This document shows, one piece after another, positions 34,197 to 42,765 of a stretch of DNA of 42,765 bases. Numbering within the stretch: the stretch's first letter is position 1; each line of letters opens with the position of its first letter. Made by a program: the position numbers and the translations under genes. The DNA is from Bacteroidia bacterium (lineage in GTDB: Bacteria > Bacteroidota > Bacteroidia > J057): contig JALEFZ010000034.1 of NCBI GenBank assembly GCA_022760475.1, forward strand, positions 1 through 42,765, read 5' to 3'. A model generated the notes under the pieces. The model was not told the origin of the DNA, did no database searches, and saw only the letters and a program-made list of their open reading frames with translations.

Positions 34197-36320
34197 ATGA
34201 ATATTAACGCTTTCCACTATCGCTTACTTACAAGCCTGTTTCAAGGAAGCAAGAGTCTGAATTTCCCTACTTTACTAAGGGAAATCATCAGAAAAAAAGA
34301 CATTGAGGAAGTACATAAACTGGATGACTTTTTCCTCAATGAACTTCAACAAGCTTCTTTCGAAACACAGGCTTCGGTTGATTACTTCCTGTTTATCACC
34401 AAGGAGTCTTTGCTTACTTCATTTTATCGAAGAGACTTTACGGCATTTGAGGCGCAACTAGAGGTTATCCTTCACAGGATGGTAGCCCTAAAAGCAGTGG
34501 CTTATGCGCCTGGCAACATCAACTCATGGGAGGAATTTTTTGCATTGCTCAAGGCTGCCTTGTTGCGATTGATCCGCCACGATGCCATTGAGACCTATGA
34601 AAGCCATATTTCAGACATAGACTGGAGCCTTTTCGATAAGTCTTTCATTGCTCAGGTTTCCAATATCATTGGATTTACCTATCTGCATGAAGACAATCAG
34701 GAGCAAAAGCAAAAAGCAAGGATATGGTTGATGAAAGCCCTTGGAGAATTTGAAAATGATGAAAAACTCAATGCATCACTTTCAATGGCACTTTATTTTA
34801 TCAATGAACATGCGTCAAACTCTGTTGAGAGTATCCAACAAGTCATTGAGCAAATTAAGTCTCACAAGGAAAACCTAGGCAATAAAGAGCTTGAATATCT
34901 TTTTGAAGGAGCCATTCTCGAACTACGGGCTCAAGTCCTAAGGATAAAGACAGGACTTTTATATGCCGAAGAGGATTATGAAAAAGCCCAAACGGAATTA
35001 AGAGAGTTGGAGTCTGCCCATTCGGCGCTAGATAAGCTTCCCTCATTTGCAAACAATCAAATATCGAGGGCTTTGGCACATGTAAATGCCAATCTTTCGA
35101 ATCTTGTCTCGGATGAGCTGGAGAAAGCAAGCCACATGAAGGCCGCTAACCAGCGCATGGAGTCTGCCATAGAAAACCTGAAAGGTCATGACGATGAAGC
35201 GAATCTATTTCATTACCGACTTGAGAAGGCTGCGATTGCGATTCATAATCAATCTCCACAGACGGAGAAGGAAATGAAAGAGCTTGTCCAGTTTTTTAAG
35301 AAGAGGCAAGACCATCCCTACTACCTTCTGGCTAACGAAATTTATATTGGCCTACATCAAAACAATGGTTCCACCAAAAAGAGTTATGACCTGATTCAGG
35401 AAATATTCAAACTCGGCCTGAAGAAAATTGAATATGGTGGATTTTACCTTCAAAACGAAGGCTTGAAACTGGCCAACCATGTATTTCTTTTCGAAAAAGA
35501 GCAGCCGGGCGTATCCTGGATGGTTGAGATTCTGGATGATTTTTTTGCAAAAATCCTTCAAACCAACCAAAGTTTGGATGAAAACCTTGAAATTGTCAAG
35601 CAATCTCTTGCGGAAGATTTCCGGGCTGCATGCGTAGATTTTGAGCCCATTTCTCACTTCAATATCAAGGTGTTTTTCCAGTATCAGTTGTTACAAATTC
35701 AGCTTCTGAAACTTGGGTCAAAAATAGTAAAGGACGATGCTTCACTTGCCATTGCAGAAAGGTTGTTAAATGGCCTTGCAAGTAAGAACAATCCCATGAA
35801 CTTCATCAGCGCTACCTGGGAAGAGTTTAAGGATGTTCCAAACGAAGTCCGAAATAAAACCTTGAATAAATGTATTGACATCACCAAAGGCGACCTGCCT
35901 GCTGCTGCCAATCACCTTGATTTCTCCTATAGAAATCTTCGCAGCTACATTACTTTCAAAGAAGTAAACAGGCTTGGATTCTTCCTTGATCGCCAGGAAA
36001 CGAACAATCGCCAGTTGGAACTGGGTATTCGATACATGTTTTATGACCTCTATAAGCAAGGGACCATTTTTGAAGTTGTCTTTGACATGCCAAAATTCCT
36101 TGTCCAGCACTCCAATGATGGATTCTACTCCCAGGATCTGGAAGAAGAGCTTAGCATTAAAGGAACCACCGCCAAGAAGTACATCAAGATTATGATCGAA
36201 AATGGCATCATTAAACAGGATAAAACCACAGGAAGAAGGCATTATTACAAATTGATCAGGGAAAACGTCATGAACAGATTGGGCAAGGATCAAAATACCC
36301 TTATCCAGTCTGCTCAATAG
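34197..36320 (+). CDS. Unrecognised large helical-repeat protein with C-terminal winged helix
   Basis: 707 residues from the first in-frame ATG (34197); a TTG at 34095 would make it 741. There is no signal peptide or membrane segment, so it is probably cytoplasmic. The sequence is almost wholly helical with TPR-like pairs (YAEEDYEKAQTELRELESA, ARIWLMKALGEFENDEKL) over most of its length. The last ~60 residues form a winged-helix-like unit with TTAKKYIKIMIENGIIKQD and TGRRHYYKL, similar to the wing found at the end of Fic-type proteins, although no Fic HPFxxGN motif is present. It stands alone upstream of yebC. No family could be assigned. Confidence 0.7.
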   Translation: MNINAFHYRLLTSLFQGSKSLNFPTLLREIIRKKDIEEVHKLDDFFLNELQQASFETQASVDYFLFITKESLLTSFYRRDFTAFEAQLEVILHRMVALKAVAYAPGNINSWEEFFALLKAALLRLIRHDAIETYESHISDIDWSLFDKSFIAQVSNIIGFTYLHEDNQEQKQKARIWLMKALGEFENDEKLNASLSMALYFINEHASNSVESIQQVIEQIKSHKENLGNKELEYLFEGAILELRAQVLRIKTGLLYAEEDYEKAQTELRELESAHSALDKLPSFANNQISRALAHVNANLSNLVSDELEKASHMKAANQRMESAIENLKGHDDEANLFHYRLEKAAIAIHNQSPQTEKEMKELVQFFKKRQDHPYYLLANEIYIGLHQNNGSTKKSYDLIQEIFKLGLKKIEYGGFYLQNEGLKLANHVFLFEKEQPGVSWMVEILDDFFAKILQTNQSLDENLEIVKQSLAEDFRAACVDFEPISHFNIKVFFQYQLLQIQLLKLGSKIVKDDASLAIAERLLNGLASKNNPMNFISATWEEFKDVPNEVRNKTLNKCIDITKGDLPAAANHLDFSYRNLRSYITFKEVNRLGFFLDRQETNNRQLELGIRYMFYDLYKQGTIFEVVFDMPKFLVQHSNDGFYSQDLEEELSIKGTTAKKYIKIMIENGIIKQDKTTGRRHYYKLIRENVMNRLGKDQNTLIQSAQ

Positions 36321-36448
36321 GAAGCAGACATTGTTTTTATCCATTGTGTAAAGAAATATTTTCATTCTTTTCTGTTGGCTATTATTTTAGCCTCTAGATC
36401 AAATTTGAAAACCGAGGACAAGCTTCTGCTTGAAAACATCATAGACAT

Positions 36449-37195
36449 ATGGCTGGACATAGTAAATGGGCGAACATAAAGCATAGAAAGGGCGCCCAAG
36501 ATGCCAAAAGGGCAAAATTATTCACCAAGCTCATCAAGGAGGTGGCTGTTGCCACCAAAGAGGGAGGCCCCGATCCTGCTGCAAACCCAAGGCTTAGGAT
36601 GGCAATCAAAAATGCCAGAAAAGCCTCCGTACCTAAGGATCGAATTGATGGAGCAATCAGCAAGGGTTCAGGAGCTGATGGTACTTCTTATGATGAGGTG
36701 AGCTTCGAAGGCTATGCCAACCATGGCATTGCTGTATTTGTAGAGGCTCTTACGGATAACAACAACCGCACAGTTGCCAATGTCAGGTCATACTTCAACA
36801 AGTACGGTGCTTCCATGGGTAAATCAGGATCTGTGGATTACCTTTTTTCCAGAAAAGGAGTATTTGTATTTCCTGCCGAAGGTCATGATGAGGACGAGCT
36901 CACCCTGGAGCTTCTGGATGGAGGCCTGGAAGATATAGAGATGAATGACGGAAACTATATCGCCTATTGTGCATTCGAAGACTATGGTGCTTTAAACGCC
37001 AAGCTGGAGGAAATGAACATTGATGCCGAATCATCTTTGGATAGAATCCCTTCTACATCAATCGCATTGGATGTAGAACAAGCCAAATCAGTCCTTAAAC
37101 TCATCGACGTTATTGAAGATGACGACGATGTGCAACAGGTATTTCACAACCTGGATATGACTGATGAGCTTGCAGAAGCTCTTGCTGAGGGATAA
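36449..37195 (+). CDS. YebC/PmpR-family translation or transcription factor
   Basis: 248 residues, typical length. The N-terminus MAGHSKWANIKHRKGAQDAK is diagnostic, followed by the GPDPAANPRLRMAI, GYANHGIAVFVEALTDNN and NRTVANVRSYFNKYG segments of the family. YebC-type proteins were named as DNA-binding regulators, and several members help ribosomes translate polyproline stretches. It stands alone, with a terminator just after its stop. Confidence 0.95.
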   Translation: MAGHSKWANIKHRKGAQDAKRAKLFTKLIKEVAVATKEGGPDPAANPRLRMAIKNARKASVPKDRIDGAISKGSGADGTSYDEVSFEGYANHGIAVFVEALTDNNNRTVANVRSYFNKYGASMGKSGSVDYLFSRKGVFVFPAEGHDEDELTLELLDGGLEDIEMNDGNYIAYCAFEDYGALNAKLEEMNIDAESSLDRIPSTSIALDVEQAKSVLKLIDVIEDDDDVQQVFHNLDMTDELAEALAEG

Positions 37196-37211
37196 GGATA
37201 AAATATCACTT

Positions 37212-37892
37212 TTATATTATGATGCTCTCCTTTAGGGGAGCATTTTTTGCATATGCCCTTGCGGCTTGGTCTGCCCTTCGTATTGGCTCAAGGTTTCGGT
37301 AGTTTCCAACCCAAGACAAAGCCATTTTCCTAGCGGTTTGCTGATCTACCTGATATCCAGCGGATACAAAGAGTGGCTTGATCCCTTCCTGACTACGGAC
37401 TACATGGCCAACCAACGTACCATTGAGTATGACCCGATCAACGCTTCCTCTGGCCTTCTCCAGCTTGTACTCCTGTTTCAACAGGGGCTCTTTCGCCACT
37501 CCAATAGATGGAAAACCTGACTTGATCCCTACCCAACTTGCTACGCCCATCATTCTGGGGTGAGCCATTCCATGCCCATCTATCAACAATAATGCAGGCT
37601 TATGATTAGAAGCAAGAATTGTTTTTCCAAGCGCATGGAGAATAACAGGACCTTCTCGAAAGGCAAAATATCCAGGCAAATAAGGTACCTCACAATGTTC
37701 CTTACAAACGTAAACCGCAATAGGTTCTCCCGATATATATTGCAGGTCAATTCCCACATGAGCTGTGTCTTCCACATATTGAACATCGAAGGTAAACAAT
37801 ACCTGCTCTGGCTGAAATTGAGCAACGGGTTCGGAAGTCAATGCTTCCATCATTTCTTCTTGTTCCTTTTTCGCGTTTTCCAGCCAGTTCAT
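37212..37892 (-). CDS. nfi: Endonuclease V (deoxyinosine 3' endonuclease)
   Basis: 226 residues, normal size. Active-site elements are visible: FDVQY (first Asp), YFAFREGPVI (Glu) and LLIDGHGMAHPRMMGVASWVG (second Asp with the HPR motif, listed here across its parts), then SIGVAKEPLL. The enzyme nicks DNA one base 3' of inosine and starts repair of deaminated adenine. It converges on yebC and is divergent from the carboxylase gene. Its C-terminal codons carry the yebC terminator. Confidence 0.93.
   Translation of the reverse strand: MNWLENAKKEQEEMMEALTSEPVAQFQPEQVLFTFDVQYVEDTAHVGIDLQYISGEPIAVYVCKEHCEVPYLPGYFAFREGPVILHALGKTILASNHKPALLLIDGHGMAHPRMMGVASWVGIKSGFPSIGVAKEPLLKQEYKLEKARGSVDRVILNGTLVGHVVRSQEGIKPLFVSAGYQVDQQTARKMALSWVGNYRNLEPIRRADQAARAYAKNAPLKESIII
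37222..37248 (+). terminator. Intrinsic terminator of yebC, inside the end of nfi
   Basis: ATGCTCTCC-TTTA-GGGGAGCAT, then TTTTTT: a classic rho-independent terminator for the plus strand. It lies within the last codons of the convergent endonuclease V gene. Confidence 0.8.
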
Positions 37893-37981
37893 AGCAATTT
37901 TCTTTTATTCACTAAGTTAAATCATCATTATTTTAAAAGATAATCCTTATGTTTAGCCAATTACAAAGGAATATAAAAAGG

Positions 37982-39529
37982 ATGAATCAACACGCATTTG
38001 ACCTTCTACAGCAAAAAAACGAGGAAGCATTACTCGGAGGTGGACAGGACAGAATCGATAAGCAACACAAAAAGGGAAAACTCACAGCCAGAGAGCGAAT
38101 TGAACTCCTGTTGGACGAGGGATCCTTTGAGGAAATCGGAAAATTCGTCACCCATCGATCTACCCAGTTTGGACTTGAGAATTATAAACCTTTGGGAGAT
38201 GGGGTAGTAACCGGTTATGGGACCATTAACGGGAGGTTGGTATTTGTATTCAGTCAAGATTTTACCGTAATGGGAGGTTCTCTATCTGAAACATATGCTG
38301 AAAAGATCTGTAAGGTCATGGATTTGGCTATGGAAACAGGAGCACCTGTAATTGGATTGAACGACTCAGGTGGGGCAAGGATTCAGGAGGGTGTTGTGTC
38401 CCTGGCAGGTTATGCAGATATTTTCTACCGTAATACCATTGCTTCAGGAGTGATCCCACAGATTTCTGCCATAATGGGTCCCTGCGCAGGTGGTGCAGTA
38501 TATTCTCCTGCCATTACAGACTTCACCCTGATGGTGGAAGGGACATCCTATATGTTTGTAACAGGTCCCAACGTAGTAAAAACGGTTACCCATGAAGAGG
38601 TCAGTTCCGAGGAACTTGGAGGTGCAAATACCCATGCTACCAAATCCGGGGTTACCCATTTTGCCTGTGCCAATGAGATTGAATGCCTGGAAAACATCAA
38701 GCAGATGTTGAGCTATATGCCTCAAAATTGTGAGGAAGATCCCATCCGAATTGAGTCCAGTCAGGGAACAGAAGAAGCAATCAAAGCCCTAAATAGCATT
38801 GTACCCGACAATCCAAACCAGCCTTACGATATCAAGGAGGTCATTGAGCTGGTAGTGGACAAAGAATCTTTCCTTGAAGTCCATAAAGATTATGCTGAGA
38901 ATATCGTAGTAGGTTTTGCTCGGATAGATGGCAGAAGCGTTGGAATCGTAGCTAATCAACCCGCCGTCATGGCCGGTGTACTTGATATTGACGCCTCGAA
39001 AAAAGGAGCCAGGTTCGTAAGGTTCTGCGATTCCTTTAACATCCCACTTTTGGTATTTGAAGATGTCCCTGGCTTCCTTCCTGGGACTGATCAGGAGTGG
39101 AATGGAATCATTACCAATGGCGCAAAGCTGCTATTTGCATTCTGTGAGGCAACAGTTCCAAGAATTACTGTGATTACCAGAAAGGCTTACGGAGGTGCGT
39201 ATGATGTGATGAATTCCAAGCATATCGGTGCAGATATCAATTATGCATGGCCATCAGCAGAAATTGCAGTGATGGGTCCCAAGGGAGCTGCTGAAATCAT
39301 CTTCAGAAAGGAAATTGCTGAGTCAGAGAACCCTGAGGCAAAGTTGAATGAAAAAGTGGATGAATACACCCAAAAATTCGCAAATCCCTATCTGGCCGCA
39401 GCCAGAGGCTTTGTAGACGAGGTCATTATCCCTGAAAATACCAGGAGCAAATTGGCCAAAGCCTTTTCCATGCTAGAAAATAAGGCCAAGGTACTCCCAA
39501 AGAAAAAACATGGAAATATTCCTCTTTAA
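37982..39529 (+). CDS. Acyl-CoA carboxylase carboxyltransferase (propionyl-CoA carboxylase beta-type)
   Basis: 515 residues from ATG 37982; ATG 37949 is also in frame and would add 11 residues. The start [21 protein letters not shown] and the segment [20 protein letters not shown] (given by parts) are typical of PccB/MmdA. The crotonase-fold carboxyltransferase halves follow, with [12 protein letters not shown] and AYGGAYDVM as oxyanion-hole glycine motifs and DVPGFLPGT. It transfers carboxyl from biotin to propionyl- or methylmalonyl-type CoA. No biotin carboxylase or biotin carrier gene is adjacent, so the partner subunits lie elsewhere. It ends at a perfect bidirectional terminator. Confidence 0.94.
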   Translation: MNQHAFDLLQQKNEEALLGGGQDRIDKQHKKGKLTARERIELLLDEGSFEEIGKFVTHRSTQFGLENYKPLGDGVVTGYGTINGRLVFVFSQDFTVMGGSLSETYAEKICKVMDLAMETGAPVIGLNDSGGARIQEGVVSLAGYADIFYRNTIASGVIPQISAIMGPCAGGAVYSPAITDFTLMVEGTSYMFVTGPNVVKTVTHEEVSSEELGGANTHATKSGVTHFACANEIECLENIKQMLSYMPQNCEEDPIRIESSQGTEEAIKALNSIVPDNPNQPYDIKEVIELVVDKESFLEVHKDYAENIVVGFARIDGRSVGIVANQPAVMAGVLDIDASKKGARFVRFCDSFNIPLLVFEDVPGFLPGTDQEWNGIITNGAKLLFAFCEATVPRITVITRKAYGGAYDVMNSKHIGADINYAWPSAEIAVMGPKGAAEIIFRKEIAESENPEAKLNEKVDEYTQKFANPYLAAARGFVDEVIIPENTRSKLAKAFSMLENKAKVLPKKKHGNIPL

Positions 39530-39545
39530 CGGCAATAACCCTAAG

Positions 39546-39579
39546 AATAAAGCCTGCCTTTCATGAGGCAGGCTTTATT
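39546..39579. terminator. Bidirectional terminator
   Basis: AATAAAGCCTGCC pairs perfectly with GGCAGGCTTTATT (13 bp, 8-base loop), with A- and T-tracts on either side. It lies between the convergent carboxylase and T9SS-cargo genes. Confidence 0.85.
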
Positions 39580-39652
39580 TTCTCAGAAGATTCCAATAAA
39601 AAAAGCCCAGATAGTAAAAACCTATCCAGGCCTATAACCCAAAATTGAATCT

Positions 39653-40732
39653 TTATCTTAGCATAATCTTTTGGTGAAGATTCTCACCTTCCTCTGTCTC
39701 GACTTTTAGAAGGTAGGTACCTGCCCTAAAGTTAGAGATATCCATTTTCTGAGAACTATAAAGGCTCTCCTGTTTTAAAGTCCTTCCTTGAATGTCAAAA
39801 AGGGTAACTGTCGCTGGTCTTGAACTCTGCAGGTCAAGCTTGATGAAATCACTCGCTGGATTTGGATATACCGAAATCGGATTCCTGACTTCCTCCTCAT
39901 TAGAAGTTGAAAAGTCCTGTCTGATAAACTGAAAGCCGGTACCATTAGCTGGGATATCCCGAAAGTTTATCAAAGAATCTGCGACTTCCACCGAGGGAAT
40001 AGCAGAGAAACCACCAAACCAAACTCCCTGAGTTTCGATCTGGTCCTTGGCAAAGTTAAATTCTGGAATCAAACCCAGAGAAGGACCAGTTTTTCCATCA
40101 AAGTACTTGGAGGGATCCTTGATTTCGCTAGGACCCATAAGAAACTCGATGTTGGAGGTCTTCTCCAGAATCATCAACTGGAAATTCACAAAATCCGAAG
40201 AAACAAGGTCATCTTCGATGTCTGATTTAAAACCAACGTTTCTGAACTCGACAATGGTAATTCTGTTACCAGCTTGTCCGATGGTTTTAACCATGATGGG
40301 TGAGAGACCATCGATTTGACTGGCATTGCTGCCTTCAACCATGGCCCTGTCCATCAACTCTCCTCCAAACACAACCATGAGTGGTCCCTTGGAAGCTTTA
40401 TTTCCTTTCAATCCCAATGCCTTCTTCTCCATGAATGATCCCAAGTAAAGGGAATCAGTCACATCATCGAAAAAGCGAAGATTGAATCCCACAGGAATCG
40501 CAAGCTCTGCGTGATCCCATGCAAGTCCATTACTCAAATCCTTTGCTGATGAAAGGGGTGAATAGGACTTCTGAACAAAATTAAATGAGTAAGAAAAACC
40601 CAATGCACTTTGTGCTAGATTTAAATCTCCCTGAACTGTTTGTGGGTCATGGTTTTTATAAGTTGAGCTACCTTGACCAAATACGCAGCAGGAAAATGAC
40701 ATCAGGAATAATAGTTGTACAAACTGTCTCAT
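39653..40732 (-). CDS. Secreted protein with T9SS type A sorting domain
   Basis: 359 residues. A signal peptide (about 1-20, ending CVFGQ) precedes a ~250-residue beta-rich region of no recognised family. The C-terminal ~75 residues are a type A T9SS sorting domain: VYPNPASDFIKLDL, ATVTLFDIQGRTL, FRAGTYLLKVETEEG and a final KIMLR. Such tails send proteins through the type IX secretion system to the cell surface, so the organism should have a T9SS. That matters for the T2SS-like cluster and the RHS proteins, which lack this tail. The cargo function is unknown. Confidence 0.9.
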   Translation of the reverse strand: MRQFVQLLFLMSFSCCVFGQGSSTYKNHDPQTVQGDLNLAQSALGFSYSFNFVQKSYSPLSSAKDLSNGLAWDHAELAIPVGFNLRFFDDVTDSLYLGSFMEKKALGLKGNKASKGPLMVVFGGELMDRAMVEGSNASQIDGLSPIMVKTIGQAGNRITIVEFRNVGFKSDIEDDLVSSDFVNFQLMILEKTSNIEFLMGPSEIKDPSKYFDGKTGPSLGLIPEFNFAKDQIETQGVWFGGFSAIPSVEVADSLINFRDIPANGTGFQFIRQDFSTSNEEEVRNPISVYPNPASDFIKLDLQSSRPATVTLFDIQGRTLKQESLYSSQKMDISNFRAGTYLLKVETEEGENLHQKIMLR

Positions 40733-40966
40733 AGGCTTTGATCTAAAAAAAGACCGTAACTAGTTAAATATCTAAACAAGGATTTCACTTTACGTTTTTG
40801 ATGAATAGATTTTTTAAATGTCTGAAAAACCCATCTCAAAATTCTATTTACTTCAGACAAATATTAAACCAATTCCCACATTTTTCTACAAAAACTAATG
40901 TAATATTACAATTAGTTCATCTTGGCACACTAATTGGTGGAACCGAATATTTTTTTTGTTTACGAA

Positions 40967-41006
40967 TTTGGTTTATCAGGGTTAATTATTTAATTTAACG
41001 ATCGTT
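40967..41006 (+). promoter_or_regulatory. Promoter with TetR-type operator
   Basis: TTTG (40967-40970), a 20-base spacer and TAATTTAA (40991-40998, an imperfect -7 element) are followed by the perfect palindrome AACGATCGTT (40997-41006), 18 bases before the TetR gene. A palindrome over the predicted start point suits autorepression by the TetR protein encoded next. Confidence 0.55.
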
Positions 41007-41024
41007 CTATAAAATATTTCCCAT

Positions 41025-41588
41025 ATGCCTGCGAAAAAGACTAGTAAGGAGGAATTGACGGTAAAAGCCATGCAGCTTTTCAGGAAAAAAGGGTATTTCA
41101 ATACCAGTATCAAGGACTTATCAGAGGCTTGTAACATACCTAAGTCGCATTTTTACTACTACTTCAAAGGAGGTAAAGTAGATTTAATGGTAGAGGTTTT
41201 GGAAGCAGTAAGGGGCTACTTTACTGAGCGGGTTTTCCCAATTGCTACCAATGTGGACTTGAGTAATGAAGAAAAATGGTCAAAAATTGCTGAAAAATTA
41301 CAACGCATTTTCCTCTCCCAAAAAGGTGGTTGTATCATGGGCCTGACTACCCTTGAAATAAGCAATGCTCCAGAGAAGGATGTCTTTTTGCCTATCATTC
41401 AAAGCTACTTCTCTGAAATGATTAACTGCATAGAGGGAATATATACCGGACAGCCAAATTCCAGAGAACTAGCAACCAGAGCAGTACAGGATATACAGGG
41501 AGGGCTTATGTTGATGCAGCTATACGGGGACTCTTCTTATTTTCTTAGTGCACTAGAAAGATCGCACCCAAATAAACAAGGAATATGA
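41025..41588 (+). CDS. TetR-family transcriptional regulator
   Basis: 187 residues. The N-terminal helix-turn-helix (about 13-50) has AMQLFRKKGYFNTSIKDLSE and CNIPKSHFYYYFKGG, a standard TetR DNA-binding domain. The C-terminal helical ligand domain is of the TetR_C type with GGCIMGLTTLEISN. It probably represses its own operon through the palindrome upstream. ATGA overlap with the next gene shows tight coupling to the DUF4442 protein, suggesting a lipid- or acyl-CoA-related signal, which is inference. Confidence 0.92.
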   Translation: MPAKKTSKEELTVKAMQLFRKKGYFNTSIKDLSEACNIPKSHFYYYFKGGKVDLMVEVLEAVRGYFTERVFPIATNVDLSNEEKWSKIAEKLQRIFLSQKGGCIMGLTTLEISNAPEKDVFLPIIQSYFSEMINCIEGIYTGQPNSRELATRAVQDIQGGLMLMQLYGDSSYFLSALERSHPNKQGI

Positions 41589-42097
41589 GGTTATTTCCTA
41601 CAGAAAAAAGAGAAGCATTACAGGCCAGTTTTGTAAGGGCCGTGATCAACCTTACTCCTGTCATAAGGAGCACGGGCGGTTGGGTCAAATTCTTATCGAA
41701 GGACTGGCAAGAAATGCATGTTAGCCTACCTCTTAGCCTTAAGACAAGGAACTATGTGGGGACTATCTTCGGCGGCTCCTTGTTTTCAGCCGGAGATCCA
41801 TGGTACATGATCATGTTGTATCAAGTCCTTGGAAAAGGATACGTGATTTGGGACAAATCAGCCTCGATCCGTTTTGTGAGACCAGGAAAGGGAAAACTCA
41901 AAGGCAGATTCTTAATTTCTGAAAAAGAAATAACCGAAATCAAGGATGGAGTAGCGAAGCAGGGTGAGATGGAGAAGAGTTTTTTGTTGGAATGGATCAA
42001 CAAAGAGGGCAAAGTGGTAGCGAAGATTGATAAACTGGTTTACATCGCTGACAAAAATTTTTACAACAAAAAAAGACGAAGCAAAAAATCACATTAA
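41585..42097 (+). CDS. DUF4442 hotdog-fold protein (thioesterase-like)
   Basis: 170 residues. VSLPLSLKTRNYVGTIFGGSLFSAGDP is a DUF4442 signature in two parts (the N-Y-x-G-T-I-F-G-G-S core), followed by DKSASIRFVRPGKGKLKGRF. The family has a hotdog fold and is related to acyl-CoA thioesterases, although the substrate is unknown. It ends in a basic tail (KKRRSKKSH). Its start overlaps the TetR stop (ATGA), and it precedes the DinB-like gene by 15 bases, so all three form one operon. Confidence 0.88.
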   Translation: MRLFPTEKREALQASFVRAVINLTPVIRSTGGWVKFLSKDWQEMHVSLPLSLKTRNYVGTIFGGSLFSAGDPWYMIMLYQVLGKGYVIWDKSASIRFVRPGKGKLKGRFLISEKEITEIKDGVAKQGEMEKSFLLEWINKEGKVVAKIDKLVYIADKNFYNKKRRSKKSH

Positions 42098-42112
42098 CAT
42101 AAATCACACTTT

Positions 42113-42643
42113 ATGAGAATACCTACCAGCCAATCGGAGGCCATGAAAATGGAATCCCGTGAGTTCATGCAGGATGCCTTACCCAAGCTCATGCGTCAAC
42201 TTTCTGCAGATTCTCCCAAACAATGGGGAGATGCTCCGTCTTGCCAACACATTGTTGAGCATCTTTCAGCTATTGTTTACATTTCCAGAAAGGAACTGAA
42301 CTTACCTCTGATGATACCTGAAGATAAGGTTGAAAAAGCACAAACTTTCATCTGGAAGGAGGGTAAAATGTTCCGCAAGGGAACAAAGGCTCCTGTGGTA
42401 GGGGACCTACCGAAAAAACTTCGTTTTGAAACCTTCGAAATGGCATTGGATGTGGTAGCTCAAAATGTGGTAGCCTTTTATGAATATTACAAAGATGATA
42501 CGGAGAAAAAATTGATGCATCCTGCCTTTGGTCCATTAGATTTGAAGTCCTGGGAGAGGATTCATCACATGCATTTTGTACATCATCTCGCACAATTTGG
42601 GGTATTGGAAGCTGACATGAGCCCAGACCCACCGCAGAGATAA
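42113..42643 (+). CDS. DinB-like/DUF1569-type protein
   Basis: 176 residues, helical. WGDAPSCQHIVEHLSAI and the C-terminal HPAFGPLDLKSWERIHHMH with FVHHLAQFG match the DUF1569/DinB-like four-helix family, whose three conserved His residues can bind a metal (here candidates are the QHIVEH, IHHMH and VHHLAQFG histidines). Members may be metal-dependent transferases or hydrolases acting on small thiols, but most are uncharacterised. It is the third gene of the TetR-controlled operon. Confidence 0.8.
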   Translation: MRIPTSQSEAMKMESREFMQDALPKLMRQLSADSPKQWGDAPSCQHIVEHLSAIVYISRKELNLPLMIPEDKVEKAQTFIWKEGKMFRKGTKAPVVGDLPKKLRFETFEMALDVVAQNVVAFYEYYKDDTEKKLMHPAFGPLDLKSWERIHHMHFVHHLAQFGVLEADMSPDPPQR

Positions 42644-42765
42644 TCAACCATTGTATATCCTAAGTCCATTTATAGCAATCGAAGGCGGGGTTTCTATCAG
42701 TGAAATCCTGCCACCTTTTTTCAAAAAGTCTCCTCCTGACGTATTACTCAGAATATTAAATCAAA

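Noticed and set aside
39598..39645. Second hairpin after the bidirectional terminator
   Set aside because: Only short interrupted pairing (GATAG/CTATC plus three more pairs), so it is not convincing as a separate element.
40798..40998. 66-codon plus-strand frame before the TetR gene
   Set aside because: It is AT-rich, overlaps the likely promoter and has no family resemblance.
42645..42765. Frame open to the right edge on the plus strand after the last gene
   Set aside because: It has no ATG (only a TTG at 42651), no recognisable domain and is too short to judge; a minus-strand frame here is also open but lacks a start.
1..42765. tRNA, rRNA, CRISPR arrays and insertion sequences
   Set aside because: No cloverleaf-like sequence, rRNA segment, regularly spaced repeat or transposase was recognised on reading; a tRNAscan or Infernal run would settle small RNAs.

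Overview
The window looks like the chromosome of a member of Bacteroidota, most likely the Cytophagales (for example Cyclobacteriaceae). The reasons are a T9SS type A sorting domain, Bacteroidota-style RHS/DUF6443 proteins, DUF4174 and MbnP-type proteins, short lipoprotein signals, TAnnTTTG promoter elements, few Shine-Dalgarno sites and moderate to low GC. The genus cannot be fixed from sequence reading alone.

Layout. 1-5.1 kb: the first codons of clpB (minus, cut by the window edge), a haem-binding FG-GAP lipoprotein, an orphan sensor kinase whose 3' end overlaps rnr (RNase R), then rnr. 5.5-9.5 kb: a lone NfeD-like OB-fold protein, then a five-gene minus-strand set centred on an MbnP-like copper protein and its MbnH/MauG-like di-haem partner. 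9.6-12.0 kb: lepA and a secreted DUF4174 protein. 12.0-20.5 kb: a promoter with a long leader, then two large secreted RHS-type proteins; the second carries an approximately 310-residue insert and a variable C-terminal tip. 20.6-31.4 kb: a compact plus-strand operon for a type II secretion (T2SS)/type IV-filament machine. 31.4-42.6 kb: DUF4197 lipoprotein, radA, an unrecognised 741-codon frame, yebC, endonuclease V, an acyl-CoA carboxylase beta subunit, a T9SS cargo protein and a TetR-DUF4442-DinB-like operon.

The most interesting part is the 20.6-31.4 kb operon. Its genes read, in order, as a GspC-like HR protein, a GspK-position pseudopilin with a bactofilin-like beta-repeat region, GspI-like and GspJ-like pseudopilins, the GspF platform, the major pseudopilin (own promoter), a short prepilin peptidase, the GspE ATPase, a secreted YwqK/MORN-repeat protein, a GspD secretin, a GspL-like PilM-PilN fusion and a GspM/PilO-like protein. 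Almost every junction overlaps or is nearly abutting, and the operon ends in a strong hairpin. No PilT-type retraction ATPase is present, so assembly or secretion by a short pseudopilus fits better than twitching. The RHS pair directly upstream lacks T9SS sorting tails, so it is a reasonable but unproven candidate cargo. A REP-like repeat appears to have become the long leader peptide of the GspK-position protein.
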